Source of the DNA: Cyanophora paradoxa
Lineage: Eukaryota > Glaucocystophyceae > Cyanophorales > Cyanophoraceae
Length of the DNA: 64,000 bases
Direction: 5' to 3'
Assembly (NCBI GenBank): GCA_004431415.1
Contig: QPMI01000603.1
Span: forward strand, 124,001-188,000
Shown here piece after piece: positions 34,601 to 46,353 of this stretch. Each line of letters starts with the position of its first letter. Position 1 is the stretch's first letter. The notes beneath the pieces were generated by a model. That model was not told the origin of the DNA, searched no databases, and saw only the letters and a program-made list of their open reading frames with translations. The position numbers were made by a program, and so were the translations under genes.

Positions 34601-35296
34601 CCTCACCTAGGACGTGCATGTACTTCTTTGTCGTGGTGGCGGGATGAACTGGGGGTGGGTCCCGAGTCGGGATTCCCTCCAGCTCTTCGACCGGCGGCGG
34701 CTCCGGGAGCTCCTCCGGTCTGTGCCCGTCCTCCACAGTGAGCTCCTCGGTCAGATCAGCCGTCTGTCCGAACGGGGCGGGGCCTCCGAGGATGTGAGCC
34801 GCGACGGCGAAGATGTGGGGCGCGTGTCGCCCATGTTCCTGGATCGTTTTGCAGTACGCTGTGGCCAGGAAATCCGTGTTCGTGAAGAGAAGCGGTGTCA
34901 TGAAGATGTGATAGGAGGTATCCCGTCCCGGATCAGTATCCAGAGGTAGGAAGTCACCTCCAGCTCGCGTCTCCTCGGGGCTGTATGTGCGCATGCCGTA
35001 CGGGAGTGGGGGGCGAGGATTGTGGAGACGGATTGGGTACCAATCGTTGATCGTTTGGGCGAATAATTCCCCGTTGATGTGATTTTTGCGCCGTCCAAAA
35101 CCCGCGTAGAACGTGTCGCGCTCGTTCTCCGTCGAATCAGGTCGCGGTTCCCGTCGGACCATCACGCCGCTCAGATCCGGCCACACTCCGTGCTGGTAGC
35201 CAGCGCCGTCGACGACCGTGAAGCCCTTCGCCCATTCCTCGTTGAGGAAGGCCCAGAAATAGACGTCAGGAATGTCAGCGTTCTCCGAGAGTAGCT
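31621..35296 (-). CDS. Very large gag-like polyprotein of the gypsy-like element
   Basis: About 1,200 residues upstream of the protease. Segments in order: NADIPDVYFWAFLNEEWAKG (about 35270), NHINGELFAQTINDWYPIRL, HVLGEVHMPYVLLGDSGLEA, KYADYFDCIYDEDNHAHLRD, then after frame changes near 34160 and 33730 ELGNIIIDYVRSHEDELHFR, WYEVEYPDCERVDPAHLITA, FTFDPFYNEFGAAIFSREPQ, HSLGDPDNDSLLRQIPHIYI, and after a shift near 32900 KLVGTDEYIRRNPGIARKPF and WDVVLHNDFRSHDAQRTRFY. I recognise no zinc knuckle or known capsid domain. The size is roughly three times that of an ordinary gypsy gag. Its identity as gag is inferred from its place before the protease. Confidence 0.6.
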
Positions 35297-35610
35297 CGGG
35301 GTTTGCGCAATTAAGCGTAAACCGAGTTTTGCGCCGACGGAATGAATAGAAGAGAAGCCAGAGCGCCAACTGCCTACCTTAGCTAGAAGGACCGAGCGAC
35401 CGGACCGGCCTAAGCGACGGGTCCGGGCCTCGAGCACGGTATAGCAGAATTCGAGTTCTGCACCGACTCCGGGGAGAACTCAGAATTTGATTCGGTCGCG
35501 CCCTGAGGCGAACGAAGGCCGGGGTACGGCCATTCCTTCGGCTGCCCTTCGGCATAACTTCGTCCTTGGTTGCCAGCTTGACCAGGCACCCAGCGGCGAA
35601 GCGAAATCGC
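35297..35610 (+). repeat. Repeat A1 of the second DIRS-like copy
   Basis: Reverse complement of 29709-30022, about 314 bp. The base outside its end is the same (A next to CCCCG on the element's minus-strand reading) as at the insertion of the first copy. Confidence 0.88.
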
Positions 35611-36279
35611 CACAGCCAGTTCATACCACCTGCGTTCAGCATGACGCAGCCGAACGCACCCGAATCGGCGATTCCGCCGACCGGCCACGCCAGCCTGCAG
35701 TGGAGCAAGCTAGCTCAGCGCTTCTTCTCCAAATCCCCTGCGGCGGGCGCGATCCAGCGAACCTTGCTCGATCCGTGGCCTGACGGCGTTCAGTCTTCCT
35801 GGATGATGCCCTGGCAGTCCGACGGATCCTCTCAGTCGCTCTTGGACTCTTACAACTGGGGCTTCCTAAAGCCCGGTACGCTCGTTCTCGGCCCGGCCGC
35901 CCGTCGGTTAGAAGATCTTCGACCGGCTATCTCGGGCCGTGCCGCCAACCGCGGCCGTGCACTTAGAACCCTAGCCCGAGCACTATCTCAGAAGAGTCTC
36001 GCTCGTTTAAGTGTCTGAGCCCGACAGCCCTTCCTTTTCTTTGTTTTCCCCTTCTCGATTCCGTCGCGACGCACACTTACGCATCTCGCGCATGGCCTCG
36101 CGACGGCTGGGTCGACGCGGCGATGACGGGCGCGACGAACTCCGCCTCGAAGCCGCCCCGACCACACCCGCGCCGCCATGCCCTGCCTGACATGCCGGCG
36201 GCGCGGCGCAGATGACGGCGGCCACCGAGCGAGAGAGCCAAAAACGGTGGCGCTCCAGGACCTCGGCGGCCGCCATCAT

Positions 36280-36940
36280 CATACCTTGCGCGGTGTCCCG
36301 GCAGAGCCCGGCGCGCACACCGGCAGGAAGGCGGAGCGGCTCGCGGCCGGCGCGCCGGCGAGCCCCGCAGAGCGTCGAGGCACGACTGCGTGCTCCGCTT
36401 TCTTCCCCTGTGCGATGTCCCGGCGGAGCCCGGCGCGTACATCGACAGGAAGGCGGCGAGACCCACCGGCGCGCCGGGGTCTCCCGCGGGACGTCGAGGC
36501 ACGGGTCGCGTGCTCCGTCCCACCTCGCGCAGTGCCCCGGCGGAGACCGGCGCGTGCACTGGCGAGAAGGCGGAGAGGCTCGCGGCCGGCGCGCCGGCGA
36601 ACCCCGCAGAGCGTCCAGGCACGCCCACGTGCTCCGCTCCCCTCCTTTTTTCCCTGTGTGATGTCCCGGCGGAGCCCGGCGCGTACATCGACAGGAAGGC
36701 GGCGCGACCCACCGGCGCGCCGGCGGGCCCCGCGGGACGTAGATGCACGGGCCGCGTGCTCCGTCCCACCTCGCGCAGTGCCCCGGCAGAGCCCGGCGCG
36801 CGCACTGGCGAGAAGGCGGAGAAGCTCGCGCCCGGCACGCCGGCGAGCCCCGCGGGACGTTGAGTCACAGTTACGTGCTCCGTCCTCTCCCGCGCGGTGC
36901 CCCGGCGGAGCCCGGCGCGCGCACCGGCGAGGCAGCGGCG
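36280..36940. repeat. ~120 bp tandem repeats in the leader of the second copy
   Basis: Inverted counterpart of the array at about 28380-29040, with the same number of units and a few single-base indels. Confidence 0.7.
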
Positions 36941-37100
36941 TTCCCCGTCGGCTCCGACGGCAGACCCCGCGAGAGTCGACGCGCGCCGCACCGCGCTCCT
37001 CTATCTAGCCTCCCCGCCCCTCCCCCGCCACGCCGCAGCCGCAACACACCGGCTGACACGGCCCCGCGCAGATAAGGACGCCGGCAGCGGCAGCAAGGCG

Positions 37101-40100
37101 ATGAGCGTGTCCGCCTCCATGATCATCGACTACTGGCGCCACGCGCCCGAACCGCATCGCCTCCTCTTCTGCGGCGACTGCGCGACGACGGCGGGGATCT
37201 TCCCCCCGTTCCTCTCCAGCGGCACGCTCGACGGCGGTCTCATGGTGGGCCGCCCCCGTCACGCCTGCATGACCCCCCGCTCGCTTATTAACCGACGGCC
37301 TGACAGTCTCGCCCGGCGGACGCGTCAACCATGCTGGTCACTTCTCTCGTCCCGATCATCGCTTTCGCGGTCGACGAGGCTAGTTTCTACGCCGTCGCCC
37401 CGTGTTCTTCCGACCCCACCAGCCCTGGCTACATGTCCGCATGCCCCGCCTCTCGACGTCACGCGTTAACCGCGATCGCCAGCGACTACTCGGAGGTGCG
37501 CGACTCGGTTCCGCGGGAGCTGTTCAACGAGGCGGTACTCCGCTTCGGCGAGTCGGCCGCCGTACTCCTGGCTACCTTCGGCGCCACCTGCCTCGAGGTC
37601 ACGGAGTTCTACGGCTACAAGTACGGCACCATCCCTGTCGGCCTCCCGCGAGGGTTCCCGATTTACTACGACGACATTCCGTGCCGGTACGCCACTCCTC
37701 GCTCACCGTGCCGCGCCCCTCACCCTCCACAGTGACTGGGCGGCCCTCGAACCCTGGGAAAAAGTGACGGCGCTCGGTGCGCTCACTCAGCTCTACGCCT
37801 GGTCCCCGAGTCAGTCCCCAAGTACTCCAAGACGGCGGTAGCCGACGCCCACGGCTGGCTCCGGCCCTTGCTTGTCACCTTCATCGAGAAAAGCAAGGCG
37901 CTCTCCCGCGATCACCGCAAGATCCTGCGCAACGACATCGTCGCCGCCTTCGGCCTGGCCCCCGGTCCGGCCCGCGTCTCTCCAAAACGCGAGTGGCCGG
38001 CATCTCTTCCGGGCGGCCTGACAGTCGGCACCGTCCCCTTCGGAAAAGTCCGCCCGCCGCGCGCTCGCTGCACGCCAGCGCACTCAGCGGTCGCCCGCTT
38101 CGCAGTTCTCGTTCGCCGACTTCTCTCGCGCTTGCGGCTTCCACCCGGCCCACTGGGACGCCTCCGCGGTGCTGCGCGACTGGACCAGCCGGCCCACAAG
38201 GCCGTCAGCCTGTACTTCCCCACATCTTGAAGGCGGCGGAGGCCGCGCGAAAACGCCGCGGCGCCGCGGCCTCGGGCGACGCCGACGCTGCCACCGCCGC
38301 CACCGCCAGCGCACCCCAGCGGACCCCAAGTCGGTCCGCGCACACATTACCCCCTCTCGCCTCGCCCACGCTCGCTGCCGATGCTTCTTTTTTCGCGGGC
38401 AGCGAGCACGGGCTCCGAAGGTGGCACATGGAGCGGCCGCGGCCCCTCGGCACCCCCTCCGGCCCAGAAGCGCGCCGGTGCGCTACCCACCCCCGCTCAT
38501 TTTTTACCGCCGCCCACCCCGCCGCGCAGGGGCAGCCCCGCCCACCGGCCTCGCTCCTCCGCGCCGCCCCGCGCCTGCCAAGCCGGCGGCTGCGGCCGGG
38601 AACACCGACACCGCCGACGCGGACGCGGACGACGACGTCGACCGCCCGCGCGCCTCGCGGTCGACCCGCCCGCCTAAGCGGACCAAGGCGACCGAGGCCT
38701 CGGCCCCGAAGGCCCCCCCGGCGCCCGCAGACTCAGCCGACGAAGGCGGCGAGTCAGACGCCCCGCCTTCACCCGCCGAGGAGGCGGAAGCACAGGCCCC
38801 GCCACCCAAACCCGCCAAGAGCCGCAAGGCCAAGACCGGTCCGTCCACGCGCCCGCTGGCCTCCCCGGCGGCTCACCCCCGCCTAGGCGACCCCCTTGAG
38901 ATTCGCCTGGCCCGACTTTCTGACCCGGCCCACTTCACCGCAGCCGACCGCGACAAGGCCCTGCAGTTCGCCGAGACCCGCGACCTTCCCACGCCGAACC
39001 CGGCCCCCGCGGTCTCCGACCTGCCGCCCGTTCCGCCGGCCAACCCGCAGGCGCTCGCGGCGTCCATGCTGCAAGCCGGCCTCGCCAGCATGGCCGGCGG
39101 CGGCCCGCCTCCCCCGTTCTGGCCCGCGGGAGTTCCGTCCCCGTTCCTGCAGCACCAGCAGCAGCCCCGCTACTCGGCCGCTTCCACGGTCACGCCAGCG
39201 GGCTGGGTCGTCCAGGCGCCCCCGCATTTCGCGGCTCCCTGGCCCTCCTCCGGCACCGCCAACCACGGCGCCGGCATGTTCCCGGGCTTCGGGGCCCGCA
39301 GACCGACTGGTTCGGCCCCGCCGACCCCGGCTTCCGGATGCCGCCCGCCGGCCCGCAGCTCCCGCCCCGGCAGGCCGCTCCCCACACCGCCGCGCCACTC
39401 GCCGCCGGCCCCCGTGGGGTCCCCGCCGCCCGCTTCGGCAGCCGCGGGCCACCCAGGCCGCGCAGAAGCTCGCCCCGCCCGCCGCCGCAGCGCCGACAGA
39501 GCAGCCCCCGACCTCATCCTCCACCCGCGCCCGACCGTTCGTCCCCAGCGACGCGGAGATGGAGGACGAGGCGGAATCCGACGCCCCCGGCGACGAACCC
39601 GCCGGCGAGGACGACTGGGCCGGCGACTGGGACTCGGACGACACCTCGACGCCGCAGGACGCCAGTCCCCACGTCGACGCTCCCTCCGAGTCCGGTACGG
39701 ACTCGTGGCCGCCGCAGCCCAAACCCTCCCTCCGTCACACTGACCCGGGATCGTGCAGAATCCGCTGCCCCAGTGTACAGCGGCAAGGCGACGCGCGGCC
39801 ACGCCAAGGAGAAGGCTCCCCTCGGTCCGCGCTGATTGTTTTCCGCGGTCGGCCACAGCCCGGCCGACATGCCTTTTTGCAGAGGCTCCGGCCCCCAAGA
39901 AGGCGCGCGGCGACGACAAGGCGAAGGGCGCCACCGCCCAGGCCAAGGCGACGGCGGCAGAGAAGGCCGCGCCACCGGCCGAGCCCCCCCTCGTCTACGA
40001 GGGCCTCCCCGAGCTCACGCTGCGCGAGACGGCCTTCGCCAAGCTCAACATTCCCTCCACGGCGGTCGACAACTCCGCCCGCGTCACGGACTTGGCCGCC

Positions 40101-41447
40101 CGTATCAAGGAAATCGAGTCGTGCTTCGACAACGCCGTCTTCCCCGGCGACAGTCAGCAGCGACCCTTCCCCGACGAGCGCATCACCACGGCTCTTGCCA
40201 AGTACGGCATCGCCTGCATGCGCGATCTGGCGCGCTTCTCCCACGGCCTGGTGCTGCGCGACATGGGCAACTCGGAACTCCGCCAGGCCATCGCGGCGTT
40301 CGACCAGGTCGGCGACGTCATCAACCGCCTACCCGGCGGCCCGACCGGCCCCCTCGGCCAACTCCTGACGGACTGGAACGCCCTCACCCGCCCGGTCTAC
40401 AAGAAGCTTCGGGACATCGCCCAGACGTCGGCGGTGCTCCAGGCCTGCCTCGAGGACGACCCGCTCTTCAAGCGTCTCCTCAAGCGGCTGCAAGACAGCG
40501 TGAGCGCGTGGACGGAGCCACGGGAGCTACTGTCGTCCTACGGCCGGACGAGCCGCAAGCGGAGCTCCTTCTTCATGATGCCACCGCTCGCTCGCACGGA
40601 GCTTCCGCAGCCCCGCCCGGACAAGGCCCCCACTCGCCCCACACTCTCCCATGCGGCGCTCTTCTCCCAGGCCTCGCAGGCCGGTCCGTCCGCCCCACCT
40701 GCTCCTCCGCCCGGACCGACCCTCGGTCAGCCCACTCCTACGGCGGCGTCGCGACCTTCTCCTACGACGACGACGGTGACGTCGAGGACCCCGGCTCCGG
40801 CGGGCCAACCCACCGCGGCCAGCAGCGCGGGCGCGCCTGGAAGCAGGCCCGGCGGCAGTACGGGACTGCCCAGCCGGCCCAGCCCCAACCCCACCACCGT
40901 CAGCGGGGCGGAGGCCGCGGCGGCGCCGTCCAGCGGCCCCCCCGGCGCAAGCCGCAGCCGCCGGCCGACGGCTGAGCCGCTTCCACTCCTGGCGCGGGTG
41001 TTTGCGGCGACACCCCCTCCGGCGGCTGCCGCCGACCGCAAGGGGCCCCCCGTGCCAGCCGTTCCCCCGCCACGACCCTTCCAGTAGACTGTGACCAGTC
41101 GCGTCCGCCGCCTGTACCGCTGTCTGTACCCTCGAGTACACCGCGTGTCTTTGTGCGCGACCCATTCGCAAAATTGCGAGCACTCGTAGCTGCACACGGG
41201 GACCCCGGCCCGTACGATTTCGCGGCGGCCGCACAGAAGTTTCGGGCGGGGCAACTCCAGCATTACGCGCATGCCTGGCGGGCTTACTTCCGGCGGGCTG
41301 ACACGACGGTCCCCTCGTGGGTGGGCCTCATCCTGCGCAAAGGCTTGCGCCTCCCACTCCAGCACGCCGACGGCACGCCGGCAGCGTCGTTAGCAGACAT
41401 TCCCCGCACGCGCGCCGAGGGCCCACGCCCCTCGTGCCACCGGACCC
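37101..41447 (+). pseudogene. Gag-like region of the second DIRS-like copy, truncated before RT
   Basis: The start ATG at 37101 corresponds to 28218 of the first copy. The same protein-like segments follow in the same order, including LTLRETAFAKLNIPSTAVDN (about 40015) and WTEPRELLSSYGR (about 40512). A missing C in a cytosine run near 41070 ends the frame at 41087, where the first copy stays open. Homology stops at 41447, at the point where the RT would begin. No catalytic domain is left. Confidence 0.7.
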
Positions 41448-42085
41448 CCACTGGTAGCCACGAAGTGTTGTTACCCCGGGGTAACGACTTCGAGTTTACA
41501 CCTTTTGGGCCGATTTTACCCCCTTGTTGTTACCCCCTCTAGGAAAACCTCGCCGTGGAGCGCTGAGAGCGCGTAGATGTGCTATGTTTTGCATATCTAG
41601 ATAGAATCCGTTACGAGCCGATGGCCTGCTTGCGTCCCTGGCGAGATCCCGTGGCGTGCTTCGAGCGCCCCTGAGCGCGGCTCCCGGGCTGCGCGCGGGC
41701 TGCGCAGACACGCCCAAACGTCACAGTAGATCATTACAACACAAAGCATGCGCACATATGCTAGCGACGGTCGCTGCAACGAGCGCAGCCGCAACTAGTG
41801 CCGCCGGCGACGCCGCGCGCCGGGCCGGTTGAAGGCTTCGATCTAGCTGTGCGGTGCACGTAGATGTGCAGGAAACGCGCTGGGGGTCGCCGGCCGGCCG
41901 ATCGCTGACGCCTTGAAAGTCGTACCGTACCCCCCCGGGCGCGCCACGCCGCCACCGGGCGGTCACCCGGCCACCGGGGCCGCCACCCGGCGGCCACCGT
42001 CGCAGCGGCCACCGTCGCAGCGTGGGCGCAACAGCTGACATCGCTCCAAGGCTCGGGTGCGCCGTCGGGGCTCTAGCTGCGCGGG
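41448..42085. other. Unique sequence between the truncated retroelement and the foldback element
   Basis: About 640 bp with no protein-like frame. 41465-41540 holds several GTTACCCC/GGGGTAAC words, one forming the palindrome TTACCCCGGGGTAA (41470-41483). 41950-42025 contains short GCCACCG/CGGCCACC repeats. I see nothing else in it. Confidence 0.5.
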
Positions 42086-43872
42086 CCTAACGTGCTTCAG
42101 ACAGGATCGTAAGACGCTGGAAGGTCTCGTGGATGGTCGGCGTCCTCGCCTGCGCACGATGATGAGGTCCGTCCACTGCACCCGCCCGCTCGGCAGCCAG
42201 CGACCAACCGCGACCTCGTCCGACGCTCGCAGCTCACGCGCAGCATCGCCTATATCAACAGCTTACGCGGGGCGCACTGGGTGGTTCCGCCGCGTTGACT
42301 GGCTTGGTGGCCGCTGCGCCCCTGGTGCTGGTCGCTCCCGGTGCGCATCCTGGCTGAACCCCCGCGCCAGCTGCGCTCTTATGCAAGGCTAACTCTGTTG
42401 CGCACCGCTTGCATGCTGTGCAGGGTGCCCTGCTGCGTTCGGTCGCTGACGGTGGTGGTGGCAAGGACTTGGGATCACGCTCGGACCCTTTGCCCGCGCT
42501 CAGTGGACACGTTGGATTGTGCTCTGATGTGCTTCGATGTAATTCGCATCGGCTTTATTCATCTCCAGTGCCGCGGGGCGTGCTGGGCGCGCAGGGCGCC
42601 TATGCGAGAGTGGTACTGCAGTGGCACCTACCACTGAGACGGGGGCAACGGGAAAACGCGTGGATTGATTGCACATGGCTATCTCGATGACTCACTATCC
42701 AAGGGAGACGCGGAGAGCGACGGAGAGGAGCAACATCTGGCCCAGAAGAAGGGACCCGGTACGGTGGCGTGCTCGGTCAAAAACGCGCGATCCGAAGCGC
42801 CACACAATGCACACGCAATGTCTGCATGCAGATAGCATCAGAGCTGGGCTCAGGAAAGGAGGCAAAAGGTCGCGCCCGCGGGCCGCACCACGGCGACTCC
42901 TGAGGGGCTGTGATTCCAACCGAGAGTGCACGGCCGAGAAGCGGCGCATCGTGTCCTGCGAGTGGCACGCATCACAACTGGCTAAGCGCTGGCTGCTGGT
43001 CGCTGGCTGCCGAGCGGGAGGGTGCAGTGGACGGACCTCATCATCGTGCGCAGGCGAGGACGCCGACCATCCACGAGACCTTCCAGCATCTTACGATCCT
43101 GTATGAAGCACGTTAGGTCACACAAGACAGTCCGCTGAGGACCGACTGCACCTGCGCCCGCCCTGCTACACGCGGCCAGGGCGTCGCGGCCACGCAACCG
43201 CGCGACCAGCCCTGATGCTTGTGTGAGCCCCTTCGCAGCAGGGCAGTGAGACGGTGGCGTGAGGCGCGGCGGAGAGGCAATGCGCGGCGGTACCTTCCAG
43301 CTGACCACAGACAGCCCCGAGCGGCCCGCTCCTTCTTAGCTACGTCACGCCTAAAGCACTAAGATCGCGATGGAGCAGCTCCGCCATGGCAGAATTGCGG
43401 TCGATGCGTGCTGCCCGAAAAAGGGCGCTCCTGGGCGCTTCCGGCGGTCAGATCGCTTCTCACCGATAGCTGCGCACTTCGAGCCAGTCGGAGCGGTGCT
43501 CAGATGCAAGCAGGATGGCCTAAAGTTCAGGATATCTTGTACCCCCAGCCAGTACACCCCCCTCTCTCGGAAACGGCGCGCGGAAACAGGATCGAGTCTG
43601 CAGCTGTTTGACAATTATAATTGCAAGAGCGCGGAGCCAGTGGAACCTTACTTGTCCGCCATCAAGAGGGATGCTAAGGGAATACCAAGGTTGCTCACGT
43701 GCACCAAAATCTGCCCTACACGTACAGTAGCTCAGGCCTGGCTCTCAAGCTTAAGGCTGCATGTGTGCAGGGGTCCCGTGTGCCTAAGTAAGCTTTCTAT
43801 ATGGCCAGATTCATGACTGCAAAGCCCTAGGCAGAGAGCTAGGCATTGTTTCCTTCGGTTCCCAGCCAAGCA
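42086..43872. mobile_element. Foldback (TIR) element, copy 1, left end truncated
   Basis: Matches 61,88x-63,673 (copy 2) in the same orientation. The left inverted repeat keeps only ~120 bp (42086-42206); the right one is complete (42997-43872). The internal segment 42207-42996 has no recognisable gene. Confidence 0.8.
42997..43872. repeat. Right terminal inverted repeat of foldback copy 1
   Basis: Reverse complement of 61129-62002 with small differences. The outer ~150 bp (43720-43872) resemble part of the adjacent satellite unit in inverted orientation. Confidence 0.8.
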
Positions 43873-43884
43873 TGACTTTGCTGG

Positions 43885-45450
43885 AACTGAAGGAAACAAT
43901 GCCTAGCTCTCTGCCTAGGGCTTTGCAGTCATGATTCTGGGCATATAAAAAGCTTACTTAGGTACACAGGACCCCTTCGGTCTTGAGAGCCAGGCCTGAG
44001 CTGCTGTAGGGCTGATTTTGGCGTGATCGCGTTAGCTGGTAAGTGGCCTTGCTGGAGCTCCTCCAGCAACGTTTCTGGAATCAGTGCCGCTGCATGCTTA
44101 GTGAACATGCACACAAGCTCAAGGCACTTTTCAAAGACGTAAATGTGGGAACACATATGATACCAGGCCTTGTTTTGCTCCTTTACGTGACACTGAAGGC
44201 ACCACGTCACTCATGCACTGAGTCAAGAATTCTGCCTGACAGAAGCGCTGAGCCACTGGATCCTAACTTGACCCTCATCATGAGGACTAATCAGGGAATG
44301 CAAGAGCTGAACTGCAGCCCCAGCTGAGAAGTACCTGCAAAGATATGGCTCTTTTTCCAGCAAGCTGGGCTGCGAACAGAAGGAAACAATGCCTAGCTCT
44401 CTGCCTAGGGCTTTGCAGTCATGATTCTGGGCATATAAAAAGCTTACTTAGGTACACAGGACCCCTTCGGTCTTGAGAGCCAGGCCTGAGCTGCTGTAGG
44501 GCTGATTTTGGCGTGATCGCGTTAGCTGGTAAGTGGCCTTGCTGGAGCTCCTCCAGCAACGTTTCTGGAATCGGTGCCGCTGCATGCTTAGTGAACATGC
44601 ACACAAGCTCAAGGCACTTTTCAAAGACGTAAATGTGGGAACACATATGATACCAGGCCTTGTTTTGCTCCTTTACGTGACACTGAAGGCACCACGTCAC
44701 TCATGCACCGAGTCAAGAATTCTGCCTGACAGAAGCGCTCAGCGGCTGAGCCACTGGATCCTAACTTGACCTTCATCATGAGGACTAATCAGGGAATGCA
44801 AGAGCTGAACTGCAGCCCCAGCTGAGAAGTACCTGCAAAGATATGGCTCTTTTTCCAGCAAGCTGGGCTGCGAACAGCAGGAAACAATGCCTAGCTCTCT
44901 GCCTAGGGCTTTGCAGTCATGATTCTGGGCATATAAAAAGCTTACTTAGGTACACAGGACCCCTTCGGTCTTGAGAGCCAGGCCTGAGCTGCTGTAGGGC
45001 TGATTTTGGCGTGATCGCGTTAGCTGGTAAGTGGCCTTGCTGGAGCTCCTCCAGCAACGTTTCTGGAATCAGTGCCGCTGCATGCTTAGTGAACATGCAC
45101 ACAAGCTCAAGGCACTTTTCAAAGACGTAAATGTGGGAACACATATGATACCAGGCCTTGTTTTGCTCCTTTACGTGACACTGAAGGCACCACGTCACTC
45201 ATGCACCGAGTCAAGAATTCTGCCTGACAGAAGCGCTGAGCCACTGGATCCTAACTTGACCCTCATCATGAGGACTAATCAGGGAATGCAAGAGCTGAAC
45301 TGCAGCCCCAGCTGAGAAGTACCTGCAAAGATATGGCTCTTTTTCCAGCAAGCTGGGCTGCGAACAGAAGGAAACAATGCCTAGCTCTCTGCCTAGGGCT
45401 TTGCAGTCATGATTCTGGGCATATAAAAAGCTTACTTAGGTACACAGGAC
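43885..45450. repeat. Satellite array 1, 490/498 bp units
   Basis: Three and a fraction head-to-tail units; the phrase CTTCGGTCTTGAGAGCC recurs at 43976, 44466 and 44961. Two variants alternate: a 490 bp unit with AGCGCTGAGCC and a 498 bp unit carrying the extra CAGCGGCTGAG. The array breaks at 45450, where a large element has inserted, and resumes at 56128. Confidence 0.92.
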
Positions 45451-45480
45451 TATATCTGCACTTTTGGAGTATTGCAATAC
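45451..45480. repeat. Left 30 bp terminal inverted repeat of the 10.7 kb insertion
   Basis: Identical over 30 bases to the reverse complement of 56098-56127. It begins TATATCTGCACTTTTGG. Confidence 0.9.
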
Positions 45481-45483
45481 TTG

Positions 45484-45832
45484 GTCGACAGAATCAGTCG
45501 ATCGACAGAATCAGTCGATCGACTGATTCTGCGCCAGAATCGGTCGACCGATTCTGTCGAATTTTATCGACTGACTCTGCGACAGAATCGGTCGACAAAA
45601 TCAGTCGATCGACCAACTCTGTCGATCGACTGATTCTGCGCCAGAATCGGTCGACCGATTCTGTCGAATTTTATCGACTGACTCTGCGACAGAATCGGTC
45701 GACAAAATCAGTCGATCGACCAACTCTGTCGATCGACTGATTCTGCGCCAGAATCGGTCGACCGATTCTGTCGAATTTTATCGACAGACTCTGCGACAGA
45801 ATCGGTCGACAAAATCTGTCGATACTTGATAT
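45484..45832. repeat. Left subterminal palindromic array
   Basis: A 108 bp period (CTGATTCTGCGCCAGAATC at 45521, 45629 and 45737) made of many direct and inverted copies of AGAATCGGTCGA / TCGATCGACTGATTCT. Such subterminal clusters bind transposase in some DNA transposons; that role here is inferred. Confidence 0.85.
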
Positions 45833-46353
45833 ATTAATATATATTGATATATCGCCAGGTTTGTCGATAAATTGATTAATATTCTTCATATTAAGATTAT
45901 TGATTTGTATATTATCTTGTATAAATATTGAGCCAGTACTAGTGGAGGATCTCCGGGGATCCAGCTGCAGGTCGCATGCACAGGCCTAGGTCAGCTACAC
46001 TATATATATATAGGCCCTGACGGCCCATGACTAGCTATAGGCGGGCCAGAACACATGTACATCTGGCATTGGCTTTTTGCATCTATATAAATTAGTTGAT
46101 CTGCAGGCCACCTATTTTCACATATCGTGCGGGCCGCCTAATTCATGATCTGCATGCACACACCTATGCATACATGCTGTCACATCGCAAATATGATCCC
46201 TACTCTGGCCTAGGCTGCCGCCTAGCCCTGCCTAGTCCTGCAAATATAAACCCTACCCTGGCCCCGGATGCAGCCGCACGCACTCCAGCCCGACGCCGTC
46301 CGCTCGCGCGCGGCTTCAATTAGTCGTTCGTCCCTAGTTGCTAGGCAACAAAG
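45833..46353. other. AT-rich left flank inside the 10.7 kb insertion
   Basis: About 520 bp, AT-rich at first (45833-45940), then mixed, with a short TA run at 46000-46011. No protein-like frame and no counterpart on the right side. Confidence 0.5.

Larger units (their letters stand above)
30023..35296 (-). mobile_element. Ty3/gypsy-like retrotransposon, 5' half (gag and protease)
   Basis: This minus-strand block continues the element whose 3' half is at 15160-19509. It has a very long gag-like region and a retroviral-type aspartic protease, and ends at 30023 in the middle of a frame that resumes in phase at 19509. Its 5' end is cut at 35296 by the second, inverted copy of the DIRS-like element, so no 5' LTR is visible. 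Confidence 0.85.
35297..41447 (+). mobile_element. Second copy of the DIRS-like element, inverted and 3'-truncated
   Basis: This block is the near-identical reverse complement of 23,880-30,022 (coordinates of matching points sum to about 65,318). It starts exactly at the A-repeat end (CGGGGTTTGCGC at 35297), inside the gag of the gypsy-like element, and runs through leader and gag to the position just before the RT, where homology stops at 41447. RT, RNase H, recombinase and B repeats are missing, so the copy cannot move by itself. Small indels distinguish it from the first copy. Confidence 0.88.

Noticed and set aside
42137-43106. Protein genes in the internal segment of the foldback elements
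   Set aside because: Frames of up to ~145 codons are conserved between the two copies only because the DNA is nearly identical; no domain or sensible composition.
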